From CAYFUG01 sp964346295 (lineage in GTDB: Bacteria; Patescibacteriota; Minisyncoccia; Moranbacterales; DUUL01): a DNA stretch of 19,528 nt. Position 1 is the stretch's first letter. Every line of letters begins with the position of its first letter. The position numbers and the translations under genes were made by a program. The notes beneath the pieces were generated by a model that saw only the letters and a list, made by a program, of their open reading frames with translations, was not told where the DNA came from and searched no databases. Below, piece by piece: positions 1-8,151 of this stretch. The DNA is taken from positions 1-19,528 of the forward strand of contig CAYFUG010000022.1 of the NCBI GenBank assembly GCA_964346295.1. The letters are read 5' to 3'.

Positions 1-196
1 TTCGCTCGGTATAATGGGGGTAAAAATGCGGCTTCAAAGAGGGGTTAAAATCGTCTTTGTGATAAAGCAAAAATTCATCCAAAGTACCCGACTCGGCATT
101 TAATTTTCCCAGCCAATTCAAAACCTGCTTGATGTAAACCCGGGTTCCATCAATTCTGGACTGATCTAATTCTGCACAATTTATGGCAATTTTCAT
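1..196 (-). CDS. Glycosyltransferase family 4, N-terminal part (cut by window edge)
   Basis: Reading the minus strand from an ATG at 196 gives 65 residues with no stop before the window edge. The protein begins MKIAINCAELDQ, then has a DGTRVYIKQVLNWLGKL stretch and a FLLYHKDDFNP segment. This is the first beta-alpha unit (sugar-acceptor side) of GT-B fold, family 4 glycosyltransferases: short strand, small polar loop around GTRVY, long helix, then the second strand. The donor-binding half with the E-x7-E motif lies outside the window, so the substrate cannot be given. It follows the PIN gene at 59 nt, probably after a weak terminator, and may belong to a further polysaccharide gene set beyond the edge. 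No Shine-Dalgarno motif is visible. Confidence 0.75.
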   Translation of the reverse strand, partial: MKIAINCAELDQSRIDGTRVYIKQVLNWLGKLNAESGTLDEFLLYHKDDFNPSLKPHFYPHYTER

Positions 197-211
197 AAAA
201 AAATAGAGAGT

Positions 212-239
212 AAAAAACAAAAACTGGACTCTTGCCCAG
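212..239 (-). terminator. Weak intrinsic terminator after the PIN gene
   Basis: On the minus strand a short stem CTGGG/TCCAG (224-239, loop of six) is followed directly by a T-rich tract TTTTTGTTTTTT (212-223). It lies 16 nt past the PIN stop codon and before the next glycosyltransferase start. The stem is only five pairs with one wobble, so efficiency is doubtful. Confidence 0.45.
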
Positions 240-255
240 CTCTAAAGCAACCTAA

Positions 256-807
256 TTAAATTCTTTCAAATGCCCTCCTTAATTTTTTATATTTTTCTTG
301 ATTAAAAGAAAACAACCCAATGTTTAGAACTTCTGAATCTGCATCCATGGTAAAAACTTTAATCCTGTCAAAAACACAAAGAGGAAAATCAAATAGGTCC
401 ATTGAAAGAATAAACAGTTGATTTTCTCCTTTTTGAGAACAAAACTTTTTAGCCTGGGCCGCCAACAAACAATCCGTGAAAGAAACCTGTTTAGTTAGAT
501 GAGGATTCTTTCTGGCATAAAGATTAGAAAGCTTAATCGCATCTTCAATCACTGAAGCATCAATGTTCAATTCATATCGATCTTCGCCCACGAAAAGATC
601 TAAAAGTTCCCCTTTTTTCAGTGAATCTTCCCTCGTCCTAGAACTTCTCAGGAATTCAAATTTAACCGACCAATCTATTAAGAATTCAACCTCAAACTCC
701 CTCAAGAGAAACTTAAATAAATCATCCCAAAGTTCAACATGCTTTCCAGCGCTAATTAAAACATTGGTGTCAAGTAATAAGTGCTTATTCCTGAGTATTT
801 CTAGCAT
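256..807 (-). CDS. PIN-domain ribonuclease-like protein (possible toxin)
   Basis: A 183-residue protein with the PIN signature: LLLDTNVLI near residue 11 carries the first acidic residue, a glutamate follows in SVKFEFLRS near 51, and FTDCLLAAQA near 105 supplies the next aspartate. A later LSMDLFDFP segment resembles the fourth acidic position. PIN proteins are Mg-dependent RNases; many are VapC toxins, usually about 130 residues, so this one is long. Its start lies inside the 3' end of a 53-codon ORF in another frame (23 nt overlap), the arrangement typical of antitoxin-toxin pairs with translational coupling. What is seen: the domain and the overlap. What is inferred: the toxin role. It could instead be a housekeeping PIN nuclease. 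Confidence 0.75.
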   Translation of the reverse strand: MLEILRNKHLLLDTNVLISAGKHVELWDDLFKFLLREFEVEFLIDWSVKFEFLRSSRTREDSLKKGELLDLFVGEDRYELNIDASVIEDAIKLSNLYARKNPHLTKQVSFTDCLLAAQAKKFCSQKGENQLFILSMDLFDFPLCVFDRIKVFTMDADSEVLNIGLFSFNQEKYKKLRRAFERI

Positions 808-946
808 CTGCCTCTTCTTTCTTGATTATCTCCCCCACTCTCTTGGCCAATCTTCTAAACTCACGACCCCACTGATCAATTTCTTGCTCCCTTCGTTTCG
901 AGTAACTTTTCTGAGAAACACAGTTTTTTTTTCTTGCTTTATTCAT
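785..946 (-). CDS. Small charged helical ORF overlapping the PIN gene (possible antitoxin)
   Basis: A 53-codon ORF runs from ATG at 946 to TAA at 785, ending 23 nt inside the PIN gene in a different frame. The product is rich in Lys, Arg and Glu; the segment EIDQWGREFRRLAKRVGEII looks like one amphipathic helix, and the N-terminus is basic. No known antitoxin DNA-binding fold (AbrB, RHH, HTH) is recognisable, so the antitoxin idea rests on size, charge and overlap alone. No clear Shine-Dalgarno motif precedes it. It may be an antitoxin, a translational coupling leader, or a short chance ORF. Confidence 0.45.
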   Translation of the reverse strand: MNKARKKNCVSQKSYSKRREQEIDQWGREFRRLAKRVGEIIKKEEADARNTQE

Positions 947-1019
947 AAGATTTTCAGTTACACATTATCTACCAACAATCTATCACAAAAATCATCCAAA
1001 GTCACATTATTGTCCAGAT

Positions 1020-1835
1020 TTAAATCCCAAAAAATCCTCTCGCTGTCTGATCAGTTGCTTTTTCCGCTTCTTGATAACTAATGCCTTTTACCTGAGCGAT
1101 TTGTTCCATTACCTCCTCCACAAAAACCGGCTCGTTACGCTCTCCACGGTGCTTTTGCGGAGCTAGAAACGGGCAATCCGTTTCCGCCATTATCCGCTCC
1201 AGAGGGATCATTTGGAGAACTCGGAAGATCTCCGCTTTTTCTGGCTTAAGAGCACCCGCTTGAAACTTTTCCCAGGAATTGAAAGTAATATTGCCGGTAA
1301 AAGAAAATTTGAGGTTTTTGAAGCGCAAAAAAGCCTTGGTTTGAGGCTGATTGCCTATATAGCAGTGCAACACCATCGGCAAATCGCGAAATTCCGGCCA
1401 GTTAATAATCTGCCATAAATCTTCGTAGGCCTCACGACAGTGTAAAACCACTGGTAAATTCGCCGCCTTGGCTAATTTCAACTGCTCAGCCAGTAGTTCA
1501 AGCTGCGCCTTCTGAGAATTCGGATTATGAAAATAATCCAGACCAAGCTCTCCGATGGCTTTAATCCGCTCTTTTTGAGGATGATCTTGAAGAGCCCCCT
1601 GAAGAAACTTGACTGCTTCTTTAGGGCTAATTTTTCCAACTTCTTCCGGGTGAAAACCAACAGCAGCCCAGATTCGAGTATCTAACTTAGAAATTTCCAA
1701 AGTCTTCTCAATCCGCTTTCGGTCTACTCCCATATTAACAATCGCCTGGCCACCCGCCGCCCAAAACCGCTCCAAAACCACCTCCCGGTCGGAGTCAAAA
1801 TTTTCAAAATCCAAATGGGCATGAGTATCAATCAT
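1020..1835 (-). CDS. tatD: TatD-family metal-dependent hydrolase (DNase)
   Basis: TatD proteins are TIM-barrel metallo-hydrolases with 3'-5' DNase activity. All metal ligands of the family are visible: H5 and H7 in MIDTHAHLDF, E96 in GELGLDYF, H132 in VLHCREAY, H157 in VLHCY and D220 in ETDCPFLAP. Length (271 residues from this start) is normal. The frame opens ten codons earlier at 1865, but the family normally begins just before the DTHAH strand, so the ATG at 1835 is preferred; a G-rich stretch lies about 16 nt before it. The annotated C-terminus ends at a run of six T; one extra T would add about 20 protein-like residues and end at 958 (see findings). It lies downstream of rmlD after a repeat-bearing spacer. 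Confidence 0.92.
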   Translation of the reverse strand: MIDTHAHLDFENFDSDREVVLERFWAAGGQAIVNMGVDRKRIEKTLEISKLDTRIWAAVGFHPEEVGKISPKEAVKFLQGALQDHPQKERIKAIGELGLDYFHNPNSQKAQLELLAEQLKLAKAANLPVVLHCREAYEDLWQIINWPEFRDLPMVLHCYIGNQPQTKAFLRFKNLKFSFTGNITFNSWEKFQAGALKPEKAEIFRVLQMIPLERIMAETDCPFLAPQKHRGERNEPVFVEEVMEQIAQVKGISYQEAEKATDQTARGFFGI

Positions 1836-1889
1836 ATAATCTGCATTAGCGCCCCCCTCATTCATAAAGGGAGCTAGGGGACAAAACAG

Positions 1890-1958
1890 GGATCCAGCAA
1901 AAAAATCCTAGCTTCCCGCCTTCGCGGGAATGACAATTAGTGTGATTCGCAAAGAATC
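1890..1958 (-). repeat. Palindromic intergenic repeat with hairpins, between rmlD and tatD
   Basis: The 134-164 nt spacer between tatD and rmlD holds three short hairpins: GGAT/ATCC at 1890-1908, a strong TTCCCGC/GCGGGAA stem with a four-base loop at 1913-1930, and GATTC/GAATC at 1944-1958. The central hairpin resembles the widespread intergenic palindromes built on TTCCCGC...GCGGGAA. On the minus strand it is followed after seven bases by a run of T (about 1899-1905), so it may also end the rml transcript. No ORF is seen here. Confidence 0.6.
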
Positions 1959-1999
1959 GAGCGAAGGAATGTGAGATTAATGGCAATTTAGATAAAAGC

Positions 2000-2890
2000 C
2001 TATCCGCCGTAAAAGTCTTCCAACATCTCCTCCCAAGTCCGCTGCTGGGGAAGTTTACTGTTTTTTAGAATAGAATAGTTAGCAATATTTGCCTTCCGAG
2101 GAAAATCCTTCATCTGACAAGGGTCCAGTTGAGCCTCAATATTTTGCAACTCCAAAATCTTTTTGGCAAATTCAAACCGCGAACAGCTATTACGACTAGA
2201 GAGATGATAAATCCCGGCCTGAGGCTGTTTTTTGATTAAATATTCAATACCTTGGGCCAGATCCTTGGTGTAAGTGGGGCAACCCACCTCGTTTTCTACC
2301 ACCTTTAGAGCCCCTCGCTCCTTGCCTAGACGCGTAATAGTAGTGATGAAATTCTGAGCACCCCTCCCAAATAGCCACTGAGTTCGGATAATATAAAACT
2401 TGGGAAACTGAAATTTAAAATCGGATCCCTCCAAGCCTCCCGCTTGCTTAGTAATCCCCTGCTCGCCCAATAGCTTAGACTCGCCATATTTATTCATAGG
2501 CTCAAACTGATTAAAATCTTCTTGGTAGCCCTCTGGAGAGTTGGCGTTAAAAACATGATCGGAGGAAATATGAACCAAATTCACTCCCAAATCCTTACAA
2601 ATCTTAGCCAGACTTGCCACCGCTTCTCCATTCACTTTTTTAGCAATTTCAAAGCCTTCTGATTCTTCGCAGCCTTCTACATTGGTATAGGCAGTGCAAT
2701 TTAGCACCCAGTCCGGCTGAGCTGCTTTCAACTTGGCTTTCAATATCCGAGGCCTGGTAATGTCCAATTGCTGCTCTCCCTCCAATCCCAAGCTGAATTC
2801 TAACACCTGATATTTTTTCTTTTTAGAAAGATATCTCTTTAAGGCGCTTCCCAATAAACCCTCACTGCCTAAAATCACTATTGTTTTCAT
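2000..2890 (-). CDS. rmlD: dTDP-4-dehydrorhamnose reductase
   Basis: Last step of dTDP-L-rhamnose synthesis: NAD(P)H-dependent reduction of dTDP-4-keto-L-rhamnose. The 296-residue protein is a short-chain dehydrogenase of the extended type, with the nucleotide-binding glycines in ILGSEGLLG (residues 6-14), a catalytic region ISSDHVF (108-114) and the Y135-x3-K139 pair in YGESK. The usual RmlD wording near the catalytic loop is STDYVF; here SSDHVF is a modest variation. The terminal part VENEVGCPTYTKDLA matches the substrate-side loop of the family. It is the last rml gene, 58 nt after rmlC, and ends the polysaccharide operon. Confidence 0.93.
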   Translation of the reverse strand: MKTIVILGSEGLLGSALKRYLSKKKKYQVLEFSLGLEGEQQLDITRPRILKAKLKAAQPDWVLNCTAYTNVEGCEESEGFEIAKKVNGEAVASLAKICKDLGVNLVHISSDHVFNANSPEGYQEDFNQFEPMNKYGESKLLGEQGITKQAGGLEGSDFKFQFPKFYIIRTQWLFGRGAQNFITTITRLGKERGALKVVENEVGCPTYTKDLAQGIEYLIKKQPQAGIYHLSSRNSCSRFEFAKKILELQNIEAQLDPCQMKDFPRKANIANYSILKNSKLPQQRTWEEMLEDFYGG

Positions 2891-2948
2891 TTTTTGCTCT
2901 TATATAAAATTAAACCTACCCTACCAATTGCGATTATCAACCTCTCGA

Positions 2949-3503
2949 TTAGAACAACTCTTCTTTGAGAATTTCCTTTAAATTAGGCCAATCTTGATCT
3001 CGTTCAATAAGCTGAGGACTTTGAGTTCCCGCCCAATCGATTCCTAAATCTGGATCATTCCAGCGCAAACCTCGCTCGCTTTCTGGGTGGTAAAAATCAC
3101 TAGCTTTATACTCAAAATCAACCACTTCCGAGAGAGTCAAAAATCCGTGAGCAAAGCCTTCTGGAATTAAAAGCATTCGATGATTTTCCTCAGAAAGTTC
3201 CACCGCCACATGTTGGCCAAAAGCGAGAGAATCTTTCCTCAAATCGACTGCCACATCGAGCACCTTGCCTTTTACTACTCTTACTAACTTAGCCTGGGAA
3301 TGAGGAGATTTTTGGTAGTGCAAACCCCGCAAAATATGCTTGCCAGTCGAACGAGAATAGTTATCCTGAACAAAGTCTATTTTGATTCCATTCTTCTCAA
3401 ATTCTCGCTTATTGTAAACTTCCTTGAAAAACCCCCTTTGATCTCCAAAAATTTTCGGTTTGATAAGAAATACCCCCGGCAATTCTAATTGTTTAAATTC
3501 CAT
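2949..3503 (-). CDS. rmlC: dTDP-4-dehydrorhamnose 3,5-epimerase
   Basis: Third enzyme of dTDP-rhamnose synthesis, epimerising C3 and C5 of the 4-keto-6-deoxy sugar. The 184-residue cupin shows the family hallmarks in order: DQRGFFKEVY (21-30), QDNYSRS (46-52), RGLHYQ with catalytic His62, GKVLDVAVDLR (79-89), PEGFAHGFLTLSE (114-126), the active-site tyrosine in DFYHPESERGLRWND (136-150), then DPDLGIDW. Length is normal. It starts 9 nt after the preceding glycosyltransferase stop, so the two are cotranscribed. Confidence 0.95.
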   Translation of the reverse strand: MEFKQLELPGVFLIKPKIFGDQRGFFKEVYNKREFEKNGIKIDFVQDNYSRSTGKHILRGLHYQKSPHSQAKLVRVVKGKVLDVAVDLRKDSLAFGQHVAVELSEENHRMLLIPEGFAHGFLTLSEVVDFEYKASDFYHPESERGLRWNDPDLGIDWAGTQSPQLIERDQDWPNLKEILKEELF

Positions 3504-3512
3504 CTTTAGAAA

Positions 3513-4346
3513 TTACTTAATGTTTAGATTACCTCGAACTTTCATTCCCTTAGGTAAGCATTTTCTCCCTAATTTAACTAACCAGCGACTAAGCGGCTGG
3601 GAATGCTTCTGCAAGTAAAGTTCCATGGAATCATAATAATGTTTTTTTTGTAAATTTTTATCTCGATAGCTCTGTCCTCCTATATGTCGAACCTTAAAAT
3701 ATGGAAAAAAGAGCACTCTACTTCCCGCCTCTCGAGCTCTTTTACATAAATCCATATCTTCAAAGTACATAAAAAATCGTTCGTCAAACCCTCCTAGCTT
3801 CTCAAACAGGCTTTTTCTAGCAAACATCGCGGAACCTCCTACCCAGTCACAAATCATTTCCCGAGAGCTGTTCCAGACCTCTCTACTCCTAGTTATGCCC
3901 AAATTGTTTCTTATTAAATCGTACAAAGATAGCTCTCGACCGGAACTCCACCACTCTCTTTCATCTTGTTTGGTTAAAATTCCTCCGCCCACAATGCCCA
4001 GCTCTTTGTCCGCATCGAATCTTTCCAAAACTTCGCTGATGTTTTTAGACAAAATTTCCGCATCTGGATTCAAGATCAATAAACAATCTCCCACTGCCTT
4101 CGAAATTCCCAAATTCACCCCCGCTCCAAAGCCCACATTTTTCCGGTGATCGATTAACTTTATCTTGGAAAAATCTAAAGGTAATTTTGTAATATCCTGA
4201 TTTTCATCATTATTGACCAAGACTAATTCCCATATAACTTTATCGCTAATTTTAACATAAACTGACTTCACACATTTTTTCAGATGCTTAGCTCCGTTAT
4301 AGTTTACTATTATGACAGATAGGTCTTTTTTAGATTCAAGTTTCAT
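3513..4346 (-). CDS. Family 2 glycosyltransferase (rhamnosyltransferase-like)
   Basis: A 277-residue GT-A fold enzyme. The N-terminus LSVIIVNYNGAKHLKKC is the nucleotide-sugar binding strand and loop; NVGFGAGVNLGI follows near 80; LILNPDAEIL near 105 carries the metal-binding D-x-E; GGSAMFARKSLFEKLGGFDE and FFMYFEDMDLCKRA are the acceptor-side and base motifs. This set is that of the WbbL-like group, many of which transfer rhamnose, and the adjoining rmlC supports that donor, though the donor itself cannot be read from the sequence. Its ATG lies inside the preceding glycosyltransferase (11 nt overlap), which indicates translational coupling. No membrane segment is seen, so it probably acts at the cytoplasmic face on a lipid-linked glycan. 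Confidence 0.88.
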   Translation of the reverse strand: MKLESKKDLSVIIVNYNGAKHLKKCVKSVYVKISDKVIWELVLVNNDENQDITKLPLDFSKIKLIDHRKNVGFGAGVNLGISKAVGDCLLILNPDAEILSKNISEVLERFDADKELGIVGGGILTKQDEREWWSSGRELSLYDLIRNNLGITRSREVWNSSREMICDWVGGSAMFARKSLFEKLGGFDERFFMYFEDMDLCKRAREAGSRVLFFPYFKVRHIGGQSYRDKNLQKKHYYDSMELYLQKHSQPLSRWLVKLGRKCLPKGMKVRGNLNIK

Positions 4347-5196
4347 TTTTAAAATCCTGATAAGCTTTATTGATTACCGTTGCTAGTTTCCCTCTCCCTC
4401 TTTTTCGATCCAGCCAATTTTTAACCCTCCTCAAAAAAGAATAGCCCCTGATCCAAGGTCGAAAATACCAAGGAGTATTTTTTTTAAAAAAGATCCAGCC
4501 CGACAAAACCAACCAGTAGAGTTTATTCCTATTAACTGTTTCACTTACTTCTAGGTGATAAATCTTGCTCCTAGGGACCACCACCAGTTTAAACCCCCTT
4601 CCTCGAGCTCTTAGGCTAAAGTCGGAATCTTCCCAGTAAAGAAAGTAGTCCTCATCCAAAAACCCTACTTTTTCAAAAACACGAGCTTTTATAAACATAG
4701 CGCAACCCGTAATAATCTCAGAGCCTCGAGGAGACCCCTTTAGTCTCCTTCTCTGATGATGAGACTTCATTCTCCACCAGTCGATTTTACCTCCAGAAAA
4801 CCAAATACTTTTTCTGTCTCCTTCAAAAATTAAAGGACAGAGAATTCCTATTCCTGGATTTCCCTCCCCCACTCTGACTAACTCTGCTAAAAAATCCGAC
4901 TCCACCAGAGTATCGTTGTTTAAAAGCAGTACATAATCAGCCCCCTTTGCCAAGGCCTGTTTAATGCCCGCATTATTCCCAGCGGCAAACCCTAAGTTCT
5001 TCCCATTTTCTAAAACTTCCACCCAGGAAAATTCTTTTCTGAGAAAGTCTAAAGAGCCGTCCGTAGATCCATTGTCAGAAGCTATTACTTTGAAATTCGG
5101 ATAATCAACTTTGGAAAGACTCTTTAAGCAATCACGCAAAAGATCTTTTCCGTTGTAATTCAAGACTATAATAAAAACTAGGGGTTTCTTTTCCAT
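4336..5196 (-). CDS. Family 2 glycosyltransferase (WbbL-like)
   Basis: A 286-residue enzyme with the same fold as its downstream neighbour: VFIIVLNYNGKDLLRDC at the start, a SDNGSTDGS loop near 42, NLGFAAGNNAGI near 68, LLLNNDTLVE with the metal site near 91, then GCAMFIKARVFEKVGFLDE and YFLYWEDSDFSLRA. The C-terminal 60 residues are aromatic and basic (LYWLVLSGWIFFKKNTPWYF), suited to membrane-surface attachment. It overlaps the genes on both sides (19 nt upstream, 11 nt downstream). It is the only gene in the window whose stop is TGA. The two adjacent family 2 genes may be an old duplication with different linkage specificity. Confidence 0.88.
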   Translation of the reverse strand: MEKKPLVFIIVLNYNGKDLLRDCLKSLSKVDYPNFKVIASDNGSTDGSLDFLRKEFSWVEVLENGKNLGFAAGNNAGIKQALAKGADYVLLLNNDTLVESDFLAELVRVGEGNPGIGILCPLIFEGDRKSIWFSGGKIDWWRMKSHHQRRRLKGSPRGSEIITGCAMFIKARVFEKVGFLDEDYFLYWEDSDFSLRARGRGFKLVVVPRSKIYHLEVSETVNRNKLYWLVLSGWIFFKKNTPWYFRPWIRGYSFLRRVKNWLDRKRGRGKLATVINKAYQDFKNET

Positions 5197-6380
5197 GAAA
5201 CTTTTTGGATTTTTTTCCTCAAATAATCGTAATATTCCTGATTATTGCTGTTAAGATTGGTATAGTCAGCCAAAACTTTTTTGCGAGCTTTCTGACCCAT
5301 CTTCTTCCTCAATTCTTCATCTTCTACCAAGATGCTTAATTTATCTACCCACTCTTTAGTGTTATCCGCCAAAAAACCATCCGCTCCATCTTCAATAGTT
5401 TCCGAAAAAGTTTGATTGCGCACTGCTACCGTAGGAACTTCCAATGCTCCTGCTTCGGTAAATTTAATAGCTGATTTAGCCTCACAAAAGGGATTATCCA
5501 ACTCCAAAGGCGCTAAAACTATATCCATTTTGTATATTAATTCGTACATTTCTTTTCTAGGAACTCGCGGTTTTACCTCTATTTGGTTACCTAAGGACTG
5601 AAAATTATTTGGGATATCCAAGGGGCCAACAAAAACGAATTTCACTCGAGGAAATTTTCCAGCAACTTCTAAAAGAACTTTTTCAATAGTAGCAAAATCT
5701 CGGTTATGAGAAAGAGTTCCGCTAAAATAAGCGATTCTAATCCACTCATCCTTGGGCTTCTTTTTCTTGATAATTTCATTCACCCAACTCAGTTCCTCCT
5801 GAGAAAATCTATTGGGAACAATGATCACTCGCTTGTCTTTTTTTTCTAGTTTTTTAGCTAGATAAGAAGTAGTGGTGGTACAGGTTTTTACATACTGATC
5901 ATTAATAATTTCTGCTCCAATCCCTTTTTTATAGAGCTCTTGCTCGACCTTGCTCATTTTTTGAAAATAATCCATGTGAACTAGATACTGAGGGTCGTAC
6001 ACCAAATCATCAGTGTCAAAAATTATTTCTTTCCCTTGTTGCTTGGCTTTTTCAATTAGCTTTTTAATGTAATTATTAAATACCGCTCGATGAATAATAA
6101 ATACCTTGAATTTATCCGCCAGTCTAGGGAGAAAAGGGTTATCGGAAATAGTAGTAGCCGCTTTAAAGCCATGCAGGCGAAGCTCCTCGGCCGGATTATA
6201 AGCTCGATAATGAGCGCTATCTCCCACTCCGCTACTGACAAACAAAACATCTCCCGAGCGCACTAAAAAAGCTCTTAAAAAAATCTTTAAATAAGAAAAA
6301 AGGGTTTTTAAGCCTCCCCAAAAACCGCTTCTCTTCCAAAGCAACCTTATTTTCCCTAATTTTACCAAGAGTGATTTCAT
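5178..6380 (-). CDS. Family 4-like glycosyltransferase
   Basis: The C-terminal half is a GT-B donor domain: IRIAYFSGTLSHNRDFATIE is the loop that opens it, VKFVFVGPLD the next strand, and EAKSAIKFTEAGALEVPTVAV holds the E-x7-E type pair that binds the nucleotide sugar. The N-terminal half is less conserved and contains RAYNPAEELRLHG and DTDDLVYDP, features seen in glycosyltransferases of surface glycan clusters. The open frame begins at 6440, but the first 20 residues look like translated leader; the ATG at 6380 (MKSLLVKLGKIRLLW, basic and hydrophobic) is preferred, giving 400 residues. Its stop lies inside the next gene. A TATAAT (6453-6458) lies 72 nt upstream but lacks a good -35, so a separate promoter is unproven. 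Confidence 0.82.
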   Translation of the reverse strand: MKSLLVKLGKIRLLWKRSGFWGGLKTLFSYLKIFLRAFLVRSGDVLFVSSGVGDSAHYRAYNPAEELRLHGFKAATTISDNPFLPRLADKFKVFIIHRAVFNNYIKKLIEKAKQQGKEIIFDTDDLVYDPQYLVHMDYFQKMSKVEQELYKKGIGAEIINDQYVKTCTTTTSYLAKKLEKKDKRVIIVPNRFSQEELSWVNEIIKKKKPKDEWIRIAYFSGTLSHNRDFATIEKVLLEVAGKFPRVKFVFVGPLDIPNNFQSLGNQIEVKPRVPRKEMYELIYKMDIVLAPLELDNPFCEAKSAIKFTEAGALEVPTVAVRNQTFSETIEDGADGFLADNTKEWVDKLSILVEDEELRKKMGQKARKKVLADYTNLNSNNQEYYDYLRKKIQKVSWKRNP

Positions 6381-6524
6381 GACAATTGTGTAGGTTAATT
6401 TTTGTATAAAGCAAGAATCGCAATTAATAAAAAGTTGCATTCATACTCAATGATTATATCCGACTAGCTAAAGAAGATAGGCCAAAAGCGTCCTCCGTGG
6501 TTGAAAGTAAAAAAGAGTTAGAAT

Positions 6525-7388
6525 CTAGTAATTATTCTTAATGCCTCTCTCTTTGTAGTAATTACGCCGAGGATTAGGAGACCAGAGATGCTTCCAGCAA
6601 TACCTCAAGGAATCAATCACATGCTGACGCATAATCCAGCTTTGGAAAAACTCTTTAACTCCTCCTTCGCTTAGTCGCTTTCCGTCGGCATAAACCCGTA
6701 CTCTAGGATAATAAACCACTCGATAACCCATCTCCCAGGCCTTGAGGCATATTTCGGCATCCGCCATAAAGAGAAAATAATCCTCATTGTAGCCGCCTAT
6801 CTTTTCCCAAAAATCTCTTCTGATTAAAACGCAAGAAGACTGCAGCCAATCCACATCCTGAATCTCGTTATAGTCTAAGTGACGCATCTCATCGTAATCC
6901 ACCATTTTTTTTATTAAGGGCCAGTTCCGTAAAAAGGTTCTTCGGGCCGTCTGAACAAAAAATCGAGGGAAGGCTCTTACGCTCATAGCCACTTTGCCGT
7001 TGTCGTTGATTTGTTTAGGACCTAAAATTGCAATATCAAGATGCTCATCCAGATATTCCACCATTTTTTGAAGAGAGTCCTCCTTATTAAAAAGCACATC
7101 CGGATTTACTATAGCCAAGTACCTTCCCTTTTCTTTACCTTTGATCTTATTATGCCCCCTGGTATAACCTATGTTTTTAGCATTGATGATCAAGTTTATT
7201 TGCGAAAAACCCCTAACTCCCTCTTTCATAATTTTCACCTGATTTTTATCACTAGAATTATCAATAACAAGAATCTCAAATTCAAAAGTAGTCTTTTGAT
7301 TTAAAAGACATTTAACACTTTCTACAGCCTGAGAAGCTTTAGAATGATTGAGGATCACAACGGTTACTTCGATATTTTTATTTTTCAT
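6525..7388 (-). CDS. Family 2 glycosyltransferase
   Basis: A 287-residue GT-A protein from the ATG at 7388: VTVVILNHSKASQAVESVKC, then EILVIDNSSDKNQ, NIGYTRGHNKI, YLAIVNPDVLF (metal site) and DVDWLQSSCVLIRRDFWEKIGGYNE with YFLFMADAEICLKA. The longer frame from 7493 would overlap rmlA by 83 nt and adds 35 residues unlike the family start, so it is rejected; the preferred start leaves a 22 nt gap to rmlA. In the base motif the usual E-D-x-D is replaced by A-D-A-E, a small departure from its two relatives in the operon. Substrate unknown; rhamnose or glucose derivatives are plausible from context. Confidence 0.85.
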   Translation of the reverse strand: MKNKNIEVTVVILNHSKASQAVESVKCLLNQKTTFEFEILVIDNSSDKNQVKIMKEGVRGFSQINLIINAKNIGYTRGHNKIKGKEKGRYLAIVNPDVLFNKEDSLQKMVEYLDEHLDIAILGPKQINDNGKVAMSVRAFPRFFVQTARRTFLRNWPLIKKMVDYDEMRHLDYNEIQDVDWLQSSCVLIRRDFWEKIGGYNEDYFLFMADAEICLKAWEMGYRVVYYPRVRVYADGKRLSEGGVKEFFQSWIMRQHVIDSLRYCWKHLWSPNPRRNYYKERGIKNNY

Positions 7389-7410
7389 TTGAGATTGGAA
7401 TTTTTTGTTA

Positions 7411-8142
7411 CTAAAAATTCGCCCACCGCTCATCTTGTAGTTTTTCTTTAGCCAAAACTTGAGCCCTGAGAAGGCTATCAAAGGTACCCGCATCCAACCA
7501 CTCTCCCTGCACCTTGGCCACTTCTAACTCCCCTTGCTCCAGATACCAATTATGCAGATCGACTATCTCCAACTCTCCTCGCGCTGAAGGTTGGAGATTT
7601 TTAGCCACCTCCACCACTCGACTATCGTAAATGTAAAGACCGGTTAAGACATAATCGCTAAGATACTCCTTGGGCTTTTCCGCAATCTGTTGAGCTTGGC
7701 CGCTTTCGTTAAATTTGACTACTCCAAATCTTTCCGGATCCGGAACTTTTTTAGCAAACACCTTGACTCCTTTTTGAAAGCTTTTAATTTCCTGGGAAAA
7801 ATCATCTTCGAAGATATTGTCACCTAGAATCATAGCTACATCTTCATCATCGATAAAATTTTCTCCAATAATGAAGGCTTCCGGTAGACCTCGCGGCTCG
7901 TCCTGGACTTCGTAAGTCAGCTTTAATCCTAGCTCCTTGCCACTCCCCAAAAGATTAAGATAGTCACCTGCTCGCTCTGGAGCTACAATAATTAAAATTT
8001 CCTTGATTCCTGCTCTAACCAAAGTATTAAGGGGATAAAAAATCATTGGACGGTTATAAACCGGCAACAATTGCTTGCTGGTAACTTTAGTACAAGGTGA
8101 TAGACGAGTTCCCGCTCCACCAGAAAGTACGATTCCTCTCAT
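7411..8142 (-). CDS. rmlA: Glucose-1-phosphate thymidylyltransferase, short form
   Basis: First enzyme of the pathway: glucose-1-phosphate plus dTTP gives dTDP-glucose and pyrophosphate. Signature at 8-16 GGAGTRLSP, catalytic Lys23 and LLPVYNRPMIFYPL after it, metal-binding Asp108 in MILGDNIFED, the sugar-binding AEKPKEY at 154-160 and TGLYIYD at 167, then RGELEIVDL and EWLDAGTFDSL. At 243 residues it lacks roughly the last 45 residues of classical RmlA (about 290), the region that forms the allosteric dTDP-rhamnose site. Where the family often has GLAQAF, this one has GLPEAF. It sits 9 nt after rmlB. Confidence 0.93.
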   Translation of the reverse strand: MRGIVLSGGAGTRLSPCTKVTSKQLLPVYNRPMIFYPLNTLVRAGIKEILIIVAPERAGDYLNLLGSGKELGLKLTYEVQDEPRGLPEAFIIGENFIDDEDVAMILGDNIFEDDFSQEIKSFQKGVKVFAKKVPDPERFGVVKFNESGQAQQIAEKPKEYLSDYVLTGLYIYDSRVVEVAKNLQPSARGELEIVDLHNWYLEQGELEVAKVQGEWLDAGTFDSLLRAQVLAKEKLQDERWANF

Positions 8143-8151
8143 ATGAATAAT

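Noticed and set aside
563..1081. A 172-codon plus-strand ORF
   Set aside because: It is the reverse shadow of the PIN gene, the small ORF and the tatD end; Ser/Leu-rich composition is typical of such shadows.
6453..6458. TATAAT upstream of the family 4 glycosyltransferase
   Set aside because: No acceptable -35 box at 16-19 bases; not called a promoter.
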